From: Dinghuibacter silviterrae | Lineage (GTDB): Bacteria; Bacteroidota; Bacteroidia; Chitinophagales; Chitinophagaceae | Assembly (NCBI RefSeq): GCF_004366355.1 | Contig: NZ_SODV01000001.1 | Coordinates: 248,001-312,000, forward strand | Length of the DNA: 64,000 bases | Direction: 5' to 3' | Shown: positions 42,582-51,424 of the stretch, in pieces | Numbering within the stretch: the stretch's first letter is position 1 | Layout of the letters: each line of letters starts with the position of its first letter | Made by a program: the position numbers and the translations under genes | The notes under the pieces: model-generated | The model's database searches: none | What the model was told of the DNA's origin: nothing | The model's input: only the letters and a program-made list of their open reading frames with translations

Positions 42582-44504
42582 ATGCTTCATTTAACCCTTC
42601 GACACCGCGGGGCGCCGCGCCACCTGCCGCAGGCCGCCCATCGCCGCCTGCCCGCCGCCGCGCTGCTCCCACTCGCCGCGGCGCTCCTCTTCGCCGCTCC
42701 CGCGGCAGCCCAGCAAACCCAAAAACCTCCCCTGCACGGCACCCACTGGATGGCCGTCACCGGCAAACCCCTAGCCGCCGAAGCGGGCGCCCAAATCTTC
42801 CAGCAAGGTGGCAACGCCATCGACGCCGCCTGTGCCATGCTGGCCGCCGTATGCACCATGTGGGATGTATTGAGCTGGGGTGGGGAAACCCAGGCCCTCA
42901 TCTACAATCCAAAAACCGGCAAGGTGATCGCCATCAACGCCCTGGGTTTTGCCCCTACCGGCGCCACACCGGCCTTTTTTAAAAGCAAAGGCTATGATTT
43001 TCCCCCCGAATACGGCCCCCTGGCGGCCGTGACCCCGGGAACACCCGGCGGGCTTTGTTATATGCTCGCGGAATACGGTACTCTAAGCCTTCAGCAGGTC
43101 CTTGCCCCGGCGATGGAGATGGCCGGGGGCTATGCCATCGAGGCCGAAACGGCCGACAGTTTTGAGCGCCAGAAAGCAAGGCTCAAACAATGGCCCTACA
43201 GCAAGGCCATTTTCCTTACCCATCCCGGGGAGCGGAGAGAGGCCCCGGAAGCGGGAGAAGTCTTCGTCCAAAAAGACCTTTTGGCCACCCTGACCAAAAT
43301 GGTGGAGGCGGAACAGGACGCCCTGCGTCATCACAAAAGCCGCAAAGAAGCCATTTACGCGGCTTACGACCGCTTTTATAAGGGAGACATCGCCCGGGAA
43401 TTCGTGCGCGGCTGCCAGGAGCAGGGCGGCCTGATCACGATGGAAGACCTGGCGGCCTGGAAACCCCTTGAAGAAGAACCCCTGCACACCAACTACCGCG
43501 GTGTGGAAGTCTACAAGCTCCAGCAGTGGACTCAGGGTCCCACCATGCTGCAAACCCTGAATATCCTCGAAAATTTCAACTTGAAGGATATGGGCTACAA
43601 CAGCGCCCGCTACATCCACACCATTTACCAGGCGATGAACCTTGCCTTTGCCGACCGGGACTTTTATTACGGCGACCCCTACACCAATACCGGGCAACCC
43701 ATGCAGGGTCTTTTGAGCAAGGCCTATGCAAAGGACCGGGCGGCCACCATAGACAAAGACCATAATAACGCCTCGGCAGCGCCCGGCGACCCCTACCCCT
43801 ACGAGGGCAGGACCAACCCCTTCAACAGCCTGCTGCAACAAAGGGCCCACCTCGATTTTTCCCACGCCCTTGCGTTGGACGAATCCCTTTACCACGACCG
43901 GCTTTGGCGGGGTACCACGAGCATCGAGGCCGCCGACAAGGACGGCTGGGTCATTTCCGTAACGCCCAGCGGCGGCTGGCCCCCTGCCTGCGTCGCGGGA
44001 CATACCGGCGTGGGCATGAGCCAGCGCATGCAAAGTTTTGTCCTGGATTCCGTCCTCGACCCCTTCAACGTGGTGGCGCCCCGCAAACGTCCGCGCGTCA
44101 CCCTCACCCCCTCCCTCGCACTCAGGGACAACAAGCCCTTTCTTTGTTTTAGCGTACAGGGAGGGGATACCCAGGACCAAAACCTGCTGCAGTTCTTTTT
44201 GGACATGGTTGAATTCGGGATGACCGTCCAGGAAGCCACGGAAGCACCCAATATCAATTCCGACCAGCTCTGGCTGTCGCTGGGCGGAGAACACATAGAA
44301 GACCGGCGCCCCCGCCCCGGCCGTGTCCTCATAGGCAACATTACCCCACCCTATGTACGGGAGGAGCTTCGAAAGATGGGCTACACCCTGACTTCCGGAG
44401 ACAGGACGAGCGGCCCGATCAATGCCATTTTTATCGACGCCAGACACGGCACCCTCTGGGGTGGCAGCAGCAATAACGGCGAGGACTACGGCATAGGCTG
44501 GTGA
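42582..44504 (+). CDS. Gamma-glutamyltransferase-family protein
   Basis: Exported Ntn-hydrolase homologue of 640 residues. The N-terminus is a long, Arg- and Ala-rich signal region ending APAAAQQ. The large-subunit part has QQGGNAIDAACAMLAAVC and VTPGTPGGLCYML. The self-cleavage site is T445-T446-S447 (GTTSIEAADKDGW) where the canonical enzyme has Thr-Thr-His; the nucleophile Thr is kept but the His is lost. A Gly-Gly pair (QGGDTQDQNLLQFFLD) is present as in the family. It may still process, but activity on glutathione should be tested. Confidence 0.85.
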   Translation: MLHLTLRHRGAPRHLPQAAHRRLPAAALLPLAAALLFAAPAAAQQTQKPPLHGTHWMAVTGKPLAAEAGAQIFQQGGNAIDAACAMLAAVCTMWDVLSWGGETQALIYNPKTGKVIAINALGFAPTGATPAFFKSKGYDFPPEYGPLAAVTPGTPGGLCYMLAEYGTLSLQQVLAPAMEMAGGYAIEAETADSFERQKARLKQWPYSKAIFLTHPGERREAPEAGEVFVQKDLLATLTKMVEAEQDALRHHKSRKEAIYAAYDRFYKGDIAREFVRGCQEQGGLITMEDLAAWKPLEEEPLHTNYRGVEVYKLQQWTQGPTMLQTLNILENFNLKDMGYNSARYIHTIYQAMNLAFADRDFYYGDPYTNTGQPMQGLLSKAYAKDRAATIDKDHNNASAAPGDPYPYEGRTNPFNSLLQQRAHLDFSHALALDESLYHDRLWRGTTSIEAADKDGWVISVTPSGGWPPACVAGHTGVGMSQRMQSFVLDSVLDPFNVVAPRKRPRVTLTPSLALRDNKPFLCFSVQGGDTQDQNLLQFFLDMVEFGMTVQEATEAPNINSDQLWLSLGGEHIEDRRPRPGRVLIGNITPPYVREELRKMGYTLTSGDRTSGPINAIFIDARHGTLWGGSSNNGEDYGIGW

Positions 44505-44762
44505 CTACTGCGCGTGGGTGATGCTGGTCGTCCGCGCCTGCGTGCTGTCCCCCAATTTGGTTGTCTCCCCGTTGCAGTTCGTGAAATAAACCGGGTTGCC
44601 GTTGTCGAAAAAACGGTACACCTTGCATCCATCTTGCTCAAAGAGGTAAGACACCTTATACGTCTGGTTATTCTGGGCCTTCGCGGTCTGGATCGGGATG
44701 TTGGGGGAACAGGCGGCAAGGGCAAGCGGAAGTGCCGGTAAAACGGCCCAATACTTTTTCAT
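44505..44762 (-). CDS. DUF4884-like lipoprotein
   Basis: 85-residue lipoprotein with signal MKKYWAVLPALPLALAAC and lipid Cys18. The mature domain YKVSYLFEQDGCKVYRFFDN followed by PVYFTNCNGE has the pattern I associate with DUF4884, a short Bacteroidota domain with two conserved Cys. Function unknown. It is convergent with the gamma-glutamyltransferase gene, with no gap between the two stops, and divergent from the hydroxy-acid oxidase gene, with 81 bases between the two starts. Confidence 0.75.
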   Translation of the reverse strand: MKKYWAVLPALPLALAACSPNIPIQTAKAQNNQTYKVSYLFEQDGCKVYRFFDNGNPVYFTNCNGETTKLGDSTQARTTSITHAQ

Positions 44763-44843
44763 AAAAATGATTTTCAGTTAAACTAGACGAGAGCGCCCCC
44801 AACTAAAAGTTAAAGTTGTACGAATGCCTTAAATTGCGGACCT

Positions 44844-45992
44844 ATGAAGTGGTCCTACAATACCAGCTATCCATCCATCGACGATCTGCGTGACAAAGCT
44901 CAACGAAAGATCCCCCGCTTCGCCTTCGAATACCTCGACGGAGGTTGCAACGAAGACGTCAACCTCTACAAGAATACCGCGGAGCTTAGGGAAGTGGAGC
45001 TAAAGCCCTACTACCTCACCAGGCATACAGGATCGGATATGCGGACGGAGCTTTTCGGACACACCTACGACGCGCCCTTCGGCATCGCCCCCGTGGGACT
45101 CCAGGGTCTGATGTGGCCAAACGCCCCCGAGATCCTTGCCCGGGCCGCGTTTGAACACAATATTCCTTTTATCCTGAGCACTGTGACCACGTCCAGCATC
45201 GAGCGGATTGCCGAGCTGACCGAGAGCCGTGCCTGGTTCCAGCTCTACCACCCGGCGGAAAACACGCTCAGGGACGACATCCTCAAAAGGGCCGGGGATG
45301 CCGGTTACCCGGTGCTGGTCATTCTTTCCGACGTGCCCACGTTTGGCTACCGCCCCCGGGATATCCGCAACGGGTTGGCCATGCCCCCCCGCATGACCTT
45401 CCGGAACATGCTCCAGATCGCGGGCCGGCCTGAATGGGCGCTCCGGACCCTGATTCACGGCCAGCCGGCCTTTGCCACCATGAAGCCATACATGCCCAAA
45501 GGACTCGACATGAAACAGCTCGGGCTCTGGATGAACAAAACCTTTGCCGGCCGCCTCAACGAAGAAAAGATCGCGCCCATCCGGGACATGTGGAAAGGGA
45601 AACTGGTCATCAAGGGAATCGCCAGCGAAGAAGACGCCGAGACAGCCATCCGTCTCGGCCTGGACGGTATCATCGTCTCCAACCACGGCGGACGCCAACT
45701 GGACGCGGGAGAATCCGCCGTCCATTCCCTCGTCCCCATTGCCGCCAAATACGGCAACCGGATCAAGATCATGATGGACAGCGGTGTCCGCTCCGGCCCC
45801 GACGTCGCCCGCGCCATGGCCAGCGGAGCCGCCTTTACCTTTATGGGCCGGTCGTTTATGTACGGCGTCGCCGCGCTCGGTCAACAAGGTGGCCACCACA
45901 CCATCTCGATCCTGAAAACCCAGCTCCAACAGGTCATGGAACAGATCTGCTGTGCGCGGACGTCGGAGTTTCAGCGGCACATAGTGCGGTAG
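44844..45992 (+). CDS. FMN-dependent alpha-hydroxy-acid oxidase/dehydrogenase (L-lactate dehydrogenase-like)
   Basis: 382-residue TIM-barrel flavoenzyme. It starts in the usual way (FAFEYLDGGCNEDVNLYKN), has FGIAPVGLQGLMWPNAPEI for FMN binding, WFQLYHP and the catalytic His H281 in IVSNHGGRQLDAGES, then DSGVRSGPDVARAMASGA and FMGRSFMYG at the phosphate site. It oxidises an L-2-hydroxy acid such as lactate, and electrons likely pass to quinone. The gene ends 59 bases inside the convergent small membrane-protein gene. Confidence 0.92.
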   Translation: MKWSYNTSYPSIDDLRDKAQRKIPRFAFEYLDGGCNEDVNLYKNTAELREVELKPYYLTRHTGSDMRTELFGHTYDAPFGIAPVGLQGLMWPNAPEILARAAFEHNIPFILSTVTTSSIERIAELTESRAWFQLYHPAENTLRDDILKRAGDAGYPVLVILSDVPTFGYRPRDIRNGLAMPPRMTFRNMLQIAGRPEWALRTLIHGQPAFATMKPYMPKGLDMKQLGLWMNKTFAGRLNEEKIAPIRDMWKGKLVIKGIASEEDAETAIRLGLDGIIVSNHGGRQLDAGESAVHSLVPIAAKYGNRIKIMMDSGVRSGPDVARAMASGAAFTFMGRSFMYGVAALGQQGGHHTISILKTQLQQVMEQICCARTSEFQRHIVR

Positions 45993-46418
45993 CTTTCGCC
46001 TTGAAAAATTCGATATACCGCGAGAGCTCCCCGGTAATTCCCCAGAATACGACAAAGTGTCTCAGGTCGAACTTCTGGTAACCGCCGCTTTTGAACGTCA
46101 GCACAAGGTGTTCCTCGGTATGGATCGACCTTCCGCGTGTAGCCGAACGATCCAGGATGGCGGTTTCATCTACCTCGCTCCACTTGTATAAAATGTCGTC
46201 AATGGTCATCCCGTTCACATCTATGTGAATGCTGTAGTTGAGCGTATCGTTGAAAAAGTAGGATTTGACAAACCAAAGTGCGAGAACCAGGCCCACGGCA
46301 AAAAGGATCATCCCGAACAGCTTGGCTATCCCCGGGGATGGGGCTAAGACGAGGGCCAGTCCATGGCGACGAGCTCATCCTGCTCGATCCTTTTCAAGTT
46401 CCCGGAAACGGGTTTCAT
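45934..46418 (-). pseudogene. Frameshifted membrane-anchored protein
   Basis: ATG 46418 lies one base after the stop of the S9 peptidase gene, the classic coupled arrangement. It encodes MKPVSGNLKRIEQDELVAMD, then meets a TAG. If one G is added near 46356-46358 the frame continues WALVLAPSPGIAKLFGMILF and joins a longer open frame with a transmembrane helix and a beta-rich domain (IHIDVNGMTIDDILYKW) ending at 45934. Read alone, the second frame could start at ATG 46311. One indel or one sequencing error explains the break. Product unknown. Its end overlaps the convergent oxidase gene by 59 bases. Confidence 0.6.
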
Positions 46419-46419
46419 C

Positions 46420-48714
46420 TTACTGTCCCCCTTTATTCCGAAGCTGATACTCCTTCGGCGGCTCCACCCCCAGTAAGTTCCTGACGAAGTAGTCCCACCG
46501 CTTCCGCGTCATATACAACGAATAGGCACCATACCCGTGCGGGCTGTTGGGAAAAACAACAAGGTCGTAGTCCTTGTTCGCTTTTTCCAGCGCCTCCACG
46601 ACCAGGAGTGTATTTTCCGGGGGAACGTTGTCGTCCATCAACCCGTGGGCCAGCATCAGCTTTCCCTTTAGGTTCTTGGCGTAGTTTTCGTTGGCCTGGG
46701 CGGCGTAGTCCGATGCGCCGGCCAGGCCGTCATACCGCTCGCCCCAGTCGTCTTCGTAGTTGCGGTTGTCGTGGTTGCCGGATTCTGCAATCCCCACCTT
46801 GAAAAAGTCGGGGTAGCGGAACATGGCGTCCGCCGTGGCAAACCCGCCGCCGGAGTGTCCCCAGATCCCTACGCGGTTCGTATCGATATAGGCATACCGC
46901 GCCGCCAGTTGCCGGATGCCGGCCACCTGGTCGGGCAGCGTGTTCTCCGCCATGTTCCCGTAGCTCATGTCGTGAAAACTCTTTGACCGGAGCGGGTTGC
47001 TGGAGCCTTCGAGTGCGATCACGATAAAGCCGAGCTCCGCCAGGGCCTGGTTGTCCCCGCGGGAGGCAGCAAAAGACCAGCTCCCGACGCTACCCCCCTG
47101 TGGCCCGGGATAGATATAGTCGATGATGGGATATTTCCTGGCGGGGTCCAGGTGCGTAGGGGTAAACATCAATCCATACAAATCGGTCGTGCCGTCGTGC
47201 GCCTTTACCGTAAAAGGCGTCACCGGTTTCCAACCCGCCGCGACGAGCCGGCTGATGTCCGTTTTGGCCAGCGTGGCGATCAGCTTACCGTCTATGCCAC
47301 GCAGCACGGTCACACCCGGTACGTCGGGTTTTGAATAGCTGTCGATAAAATAATTCCCGTCGGGGGACAGCGTCACCGCGTGGTTCCCTGGTTCCGGGGT
47401 GAGCAGGGTGAGGTTTTTGCCGTCGAAATTGACGCGGTACAATTGGCTGAAATATGGATTCTCCGGTTGCCGGCCATCGGCGATAAAATACAACTGGCGT
47501 TTCTTTTCGTCCACCTTCAGCAACTTTGTCACGACCCAGTCGCCTTTGGTGATCTGGTTTTTTACCTGGCCTGTCTTTGCATCGTACAGGTATAGGTGCC
47601 CCCAGTTGTCTCTTTCCGAGTACCAGATGAATTCACCCGAAGCCGGGAGGTAACGCCAGTTGATGGTCCCCTGGCCCGATTCGTACTGGGTGGGCACGGT
47701 TTCCTCAAACACTTCCCGGACGGCCCCCGTGGCGGCGTCGGCGATACGGACCTTTTCATTCTTATGGTCCCGCGACGTGGACACAAAAGCCAGCTCCCGG
47801 GCATCCGGGCTCCAATCCACATCGTCAAACGTACCGCTGCTCGCGATGTCGTCGCTTAAGGTCGCCCGGTGTGGATCGGGTTCGACCTGGAGACGGATCA
47901 CCTGCGGCGTATCCACGTTGATGACCACCCGCTGGATGGTAATGATCGTTTTATCCCCGGGGAAAGCATACTTCCATGCTTTCAGCGTGGGCGCGCCGAC
48001 ATTGGTCGTCACCAGGTACATCTCATTGACGCCCCGCTGGTCCTGTTGGAACGTCGCGATTTTCCGGGAATCCGGAGACCAGCGAAGGACGGGACCGTCC
48101 CCGTGTCTCCAGCCCGCGTTGTCCGTGGCGTAACCGAAATCTTTTACGCCGTCGGTGGTCAGTTGGGTTTCCTGTTTGGTGGCAATGTCCCGCACCCACA
48201 GGTTATAGTCTTTTATAAACGCCTCTTTTTTCCCGTCCGGTGACGCCACGACGTCCGCGGCTCCCCGGCGGCGGAATTCACCGCCCGCGGGTTCGTCACC
48301 CGCCCCGGTATCCTCCGTACATTGATACGTCTTCAGGTCGCACTTCCAGCGCTTCCCGTCCGCGCGGAACCGGATGGATCCGCCGTCAGGGGTGTAGGCG
48401 AAGCTCTGAAAGGGCAACCGCCCGGCCTCGTAGGTCGAACCGCTCGCCGTAGAAAGTGCCGCGGCCAGCTTTTGCTGATCAAACGCCGGGGATTGTGTCT
48501 TTTTCACCGGGTCCACCAGGACGAAGGCACCCCCGTCCCTGAACCAAAACCGCCCGTCCGGAAGCCAGTTCGGACGCACGCTCCCGTGGTCCACCAGGGG
48601 CTCCGTGTTGTAGCTCATCATGCTTTCCGCGTGTGCGTAGTCGGTTGCCGTCAGCTGGGCGTGGACAGAAGTAAAGTACCCGCATAGCAAGAGTATCGCG
48701 TAGATCTTTCTCAT
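46420..48714 (-). CDS. S9-family prolyl peptidase (dipeptidyl peptidase IV-like)
   Basis: Exported serine peptidase of 764 residues. Signal peptide ending at TSVHA, then the eight-bladed beta-propeller domain (DPP IV N-terminal region) up to about residue 470, then the alpha/beta hydrolase with nucleophile S621 in GIWGHSGGGFATADAM, the Asp in GLMDDNVPPENT and the His in NSPHGYG. It cleaves dipeptides with penultimate proline or alanine from peptide N-termini. It leads a two-gene unit with the frameshifted membrane protein. Confidence 0.92.
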   Translation of the reverse strand: MRKIYAILLLCGYFTSVHAQLTATDYAHAESMMSYNTEPLVDHGSVRPNWLPDGRFWFRDGGAFVLVDPVKKTQSPAFDQQKLAAALSTASGSTYEAGRLPFQSFAYTPDGGSIRFRADGKRWKCDLKTYQCTEDTGAGDEPAGGEFRRRGAADVVASPDGKKEAFIKDYNLWVRDIATKQETQLTTDGVKDFGYATDNAGWRHGDGPVLRWSPDSRKIATFQQDQRGVNEMYLVTTNVGAPTLKAWKYAFPGDKTIITIQRVVINVDTPQVIRLQVEPDPHRATLSDDIASSGTFDDVDWSPDARELAFVSTSRDHKNEKVRIADAATGAVREVFEETVPTQYESGQGTINWRYLPASGEFIWYSERDNWGHLYLYDAKTGQVKNQITKGDWVVTKLLKVDEKKRQLYFIADGRQPENPYFSQLYRVNFDGKNLTLLTPEPGNHAVTLSPDGNYFIDSYSKPDVPGVTVLRGIDGKLIATLAKTDISRLVAAGWKPVTPFTVKAHDGTTDLYGLMFTPTHLDPARKYPIIDYIYPGPQGGSVGSWSFAASRGDNQALAELGFIVIALEGSSNPLRSKSFHDMSYGNMAENTLPDQVAGIRQLAARYAYIDTNRVGIWGHSGGGFATADAMFRYPDFFKVGIAESGNHDNRNYEDDWGERYDGLAGASDYAAQANENYAKNLKGKLMLAHGLMDDNVPPENTLLVVEALEKANKDYDLVVFPNSPHGYGAYSLYMTRKRWDYFVRNLLGVEPPKEYQLRNKGGQ

Positions 48715-48756
48715 GGGCGGTAATATACTATAAACCGGGAGGCCCGGAGCGCTTCT

Positions 48757-49299
48757 TTACACGAGCGGTTTAGCGGGTGGAAAATCCAGGGGAATCCTGG
48801 TCATCCGGTACACATAGTTGGTAAAGCTCATCACGTTGATCAGCACCATCAGGTCCATCAGGTTCGCTTCCGAAAAACCCGTATCGAAAAAGGTCCGGAG
48901 CGTTGCCTCCGCCACCTCCCCCCGGTGCTCGATGACCGACCGGACGATGGCATAGATGGCCTTCCACCGGGGGTCCGGCAGCGTACCCGCCCGAAGCTGC
49001 AACGTTTCCTCTTCCGTCCAGTGATTCCGGATCGCGCTGAGTGTGTGCGAGGCCAGACAGTATTCGCACCCGTTGATCTCGGAGACGATCAGGTACACCC
49101 CTTCACGGTCCTTGCCGTGAAAAGACCCTTTGGCCTGCGCCTGTACGAAGGCCATGTAAGAGCCAAGGGCATTAGCGGAATACCCGATGGTGGCATACAG
49201 GTTCGGGACCTTCCCTGCCGCGCGTTTCAGTTGGTCGAAAGTCGCCTGGGCTTCCGGTGTGACCTCCTCGTAGGACGGAACTTTGAACATATTGTTCAT
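48757..49299 (-). CDS. Carboxymuconolactone decarboxylase (AhpD-like) family protein
   Basis: Cytosolic alpha-helical protein of 180 residues. The motif EINGCEYCLASHTLSA holds the CxxC and His of the AhpD peroxidase-like group, which uses a thiol pair to reduce peroxides. ATG 49299 is used because an A-rich AGGAAAAA stretch sits just before it; the longer upstream frame is not like the family. AhpD-like proteins can support alkyl hydroperoxide reduction, but no AhpC partner is seen here. Confidence 0.85.
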   Translation of the reverse strand: MNNMFKVPSYEEVTPEAQATFDQLKRAAGKVPNLYATIGYSANALGSYMAFVQAQAKGSFHGKDREGVYLIVSEINGCEYCLASHTLSAIRNHWTEEETLQLRAGTLPDPRWKAIYAIVRSVIEHRGEVAEATLRTFFDTGFSEANLMDLMVLINVMSFTNYVYRMTRIPLDFPPAKPLV

Positions 49300-49344
49300 T
49301 TTTTCCTGGAAAATACCTATATTTAGCATATAAATCCGTATCCC

Positions 49345-49623
49345 ATGTACCTCCAGCCCTCCACTGTCTGGCTCGCTATTTTGTCCATCTGGGCCATCGT
49401 CATCGGTTGTAATGTTTATGTTGGTTATGTCCAGGTACGCCTTTTCCACAAAGGCCTGCTTCATTCCAATTGGAGCCTTGGCACGAGTATTTTGAAAAGC
49501 GCCCGGCAATACGCCACGGACCGCCGTGACATCAGGATGATCCGCAACGCCACGGTGTTGTTTAACGTCTCGATCGTCGCCTTCCTCAGTTTTTTGCTGG
49601 GGGTAACCTGGTTGGCGATATAA
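49345..49623 (+). CDS. Small membrane protein with two helices
   Basis: 92 residues with an N-terminal helix (VWLAILSIWAIVIGCNVYVG) and a C-terminal helix (VLFNVSIVAFLSFLLGVTWL), joined by a polar Lys/Arg-rich segment. No family recognised. It lies 25 bases before the barrel-protein gene and may be co-transcribed. A divergent AhpD-like gene lies on its other side. Confidence 0.6.
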   Translation: MYLQPSTVWLAILSIWAIVIGCNVYVGYVQVRLFHKGLLHSNWSLGTSILKSARQYATDRRDIRMIRNATVLFNVSIVAFLSFLLGVTWLAI

Positions 49624-49648
49624 AGAATATGCCTATATTGTACACCGC

Positions 49649-50854
49649 ATGTACTTATGGGGCGTAGGAAAAACAATCGTGATTTTGCTCACCAGTAAAG
49701 TCCTGGATACCACTTATCCGAAGGGAGCGAACTATTATCAGCACCAGCGGGACCTGATAGACCTGACCTACAAGCTGGTGGGGAAGGACCCGGATACCCG
49801 CGTGGACAGCACGGGGATCACCAATACCAATGTCTATTTCGTGGTCGCACCGATCGTCGAATACACGATTGCCACCGGTTTTTCGCCGGGGGTTGCGACC
49901 AGTGTTGCCTTTAAGACCAGCGCCCGGCGGAAAACCAATACGTCGTCCTTCCTCGGCGGCTTCAAGTATACCACCCGGCAACAAACGATTATTCCCATAC
50001 AGTCCTCCGTCTGGTCGGCCGGGAATAAGTATAACTTCTTAGGCGACTGGCGGTTTCTCAACTATCCCCAGGACACTTACGGTTTTGGCGGTTATACAAC
50101 CCTAAACGACAAGTATACCGTCAACTACCGGTATATCCGTTTTTACGAATATGCGCTCCGGAGCGTGGCCAAATCCTTCTACGTAGGCGGCGGCTATCAA
50201 CTGGATCACCACTGGCGGATCACCGAGCTGGATGTACCGCCGGGGGTCGTCACCGATTACCGGAAATACGGATTCAGCGACCATTCCACCTCTTCGGGTA
50301 TCGCGCTGGACATCTTATACGATACCCGGGAGTCCGCGATCTATCCCGAGGGGGGGGATATGTACGCCAACATCCAGTTCCTGACAGACCTTACTTTTTT
50401 GGGGGCGGATCATGCCTACAACTCCGTCCTGATCGACGTCAGGAGATACCTGGGCCTGCCACACCATACCCTCCTCGCCTTTTGGTTTTACAGCGTGCTG
50501 ACGTTGAACGGGAATCCGCCCTACCTCGACCTCCCGGGTACCGGGAACGACACGTATAACAATACCGGCAGGGGTTATGAGCAAGGGCGGTTCATCGGCA
50601 AAAAGATGGTTGACCTGGAAGCGGAGTATCGTTTTGGCATCACCCGGAACGGCCTGGTCGGGGGCGTTGTTTTTTGCAACGCCGAATCCCTTTCCGAACT
50701 TGCAAGCAATAGATTCGAGGTGATCTCTCCCGGGTTCGGGATCGGTCTTCGCATAAAGCTCAATAAATTTTCAAACACCAACGCCTGTATAGATTACGGC
50801 ATAGGCACTAAGGGATCCCGCGGATTCGCCGGCAACTTAGGAGAGGTTTTCTGA
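49649..50854 (+). CDS. Outer-membrane beta-barrel protein, BamA/TamA-like surface antigen type
   Basis: 401 residues. No POTRA domain is seen; the sequence goes directly into barrel strands (YTIATGFSPGVATSVAFKTS) with aromatic-girdle patterns and the conserved bacterial-surface-antigen stretch GIALDILYDTRESAIYPEGG. The C-terminus SRGFAGNLGEVF ends with an aromatic residue as barrels do. The N-terminal 20 residues look only partly like a signal peptide, so the true start is uncertain. It is followed 3 bases later by DedA. Confidence 0.75.
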   Translation: MYLWGVGKTIVILLTSKVLDTTYPKGANYYQHQRDLIDLTYKLVGKDPDTRVDSTGITNTNVYFVVAPIVEYTIATGFSPGVATSVAFKTSARRKTNTSSFLGGFKYTTRQQTIIPIQSSVWSAGNKYNFLGDWRFLNYPQDTYGFGGYTTLNDKYTVNYRYIRFYEYALRSVAKSFYVGGGYQLDHHWRITELDVPPGVVTDYRKYGFSDHSTSSGIALDILYDTRESAIYPEGGDMYANIQFLTDLTFLGADHAYNSVLIDVRRYLGLPHHTLLAFWFYSVLTLNGNPPYLDLPGTGNDTYNNTGRGYEQGRFIGKKMVDLEAEYRFGITRNGLVGGVVFCNAESLSELASNRFEVISPGFGIGLRIKLNKFSNTNACIDYGIGTKGSRGFAGNLGEVF

Positions 50855-50857
50855 TAT

Positions 50858-51424
50858 ATGGAACACATCGTCTATTTACTAAGTCACTACAAATATCTTC
50901 TTCTTTTTCCCCTGGCCATAGTGGAAGGACCCATCCTGGCCGTTATCGCCGGCTTTCTTTGTACGACGGGCGTGCTCAATCCGTTGTTTGTCTTTCCCAT
51001 CATCGTTTGCGGAGACGTCATAGGCGACTCCCTTTGTTATACCCTTGGCCGTTGGGGCGTCCCCAAACCCATCCGAAGGCTCGCCCTCCTGTTGGGCGTT
51101 AAAAAAGAGAACGTCGATCGGGTCCGGACCTTTTTCGATACCCACCCCATAAAGACCATCGCCTTGTCAAAGATCACGCTGGGCATAGGCGTGGCCGGTA
51201 TCTACCTGGCGGGAAACACAAAGGTTCCCTATCCCAAATTCATCCGGATATGCCTGGCAACCTCCGCCTTGCAATACCTCGTGTACCTGACGATCGGATT
51301 TGTTTTCGGCGGGGCCTACAGGGAAATCAACCGTTACCTCAACGACGCCGCCTCCCTGATCATCGTCGTAGCCCTGGCGATTGTCGTATTATTGTTGATC
51401 AGAAGAAAATTGCGCAAAGCATGA
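50858..51424 (+). CDS. DedA-family membrane protein
   Basis: 188-residue inner-membrane protein with the DedA/VTT fold, which includes lipid-carrier recycling flippases. Visible marks are the reentrant-loop region GPILAVIAGFLCTTGVLNPLF, GDVIGDSLCYTLGRWG and a later conserved amphipathic IYLAGNTKVPYPKFIRI. Its stop overlaps the next gene start (ATGA), so the lipid-related transporter and the GT4 enzyme are coupled. Confidence 0.87.
   Translation: MEHIVYLLSHYKYLLLFPLAIVEGPILAVIAGFLCTTGVLNPLFVFPIIVCGDVIGDSLCYTLGRWGVPKPIRRLALLLGVKKENVDRVRTFFDTHPIKTIALSKITLGIGVAGIYLAGNTKVPYPKFIRICLATSALQYLVYLTIGFVFGGAYREINRYLNDAASLIIVVALAIVVLLLIRRKLRKA

Noticed and set aside
43083-44447. 454-residue minus-strand open frame over the gamma-glutamyltransferase gene
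   Set aside because: Antisense shadow of a strongly supported enzyme gene; no signal, motif or promoter.
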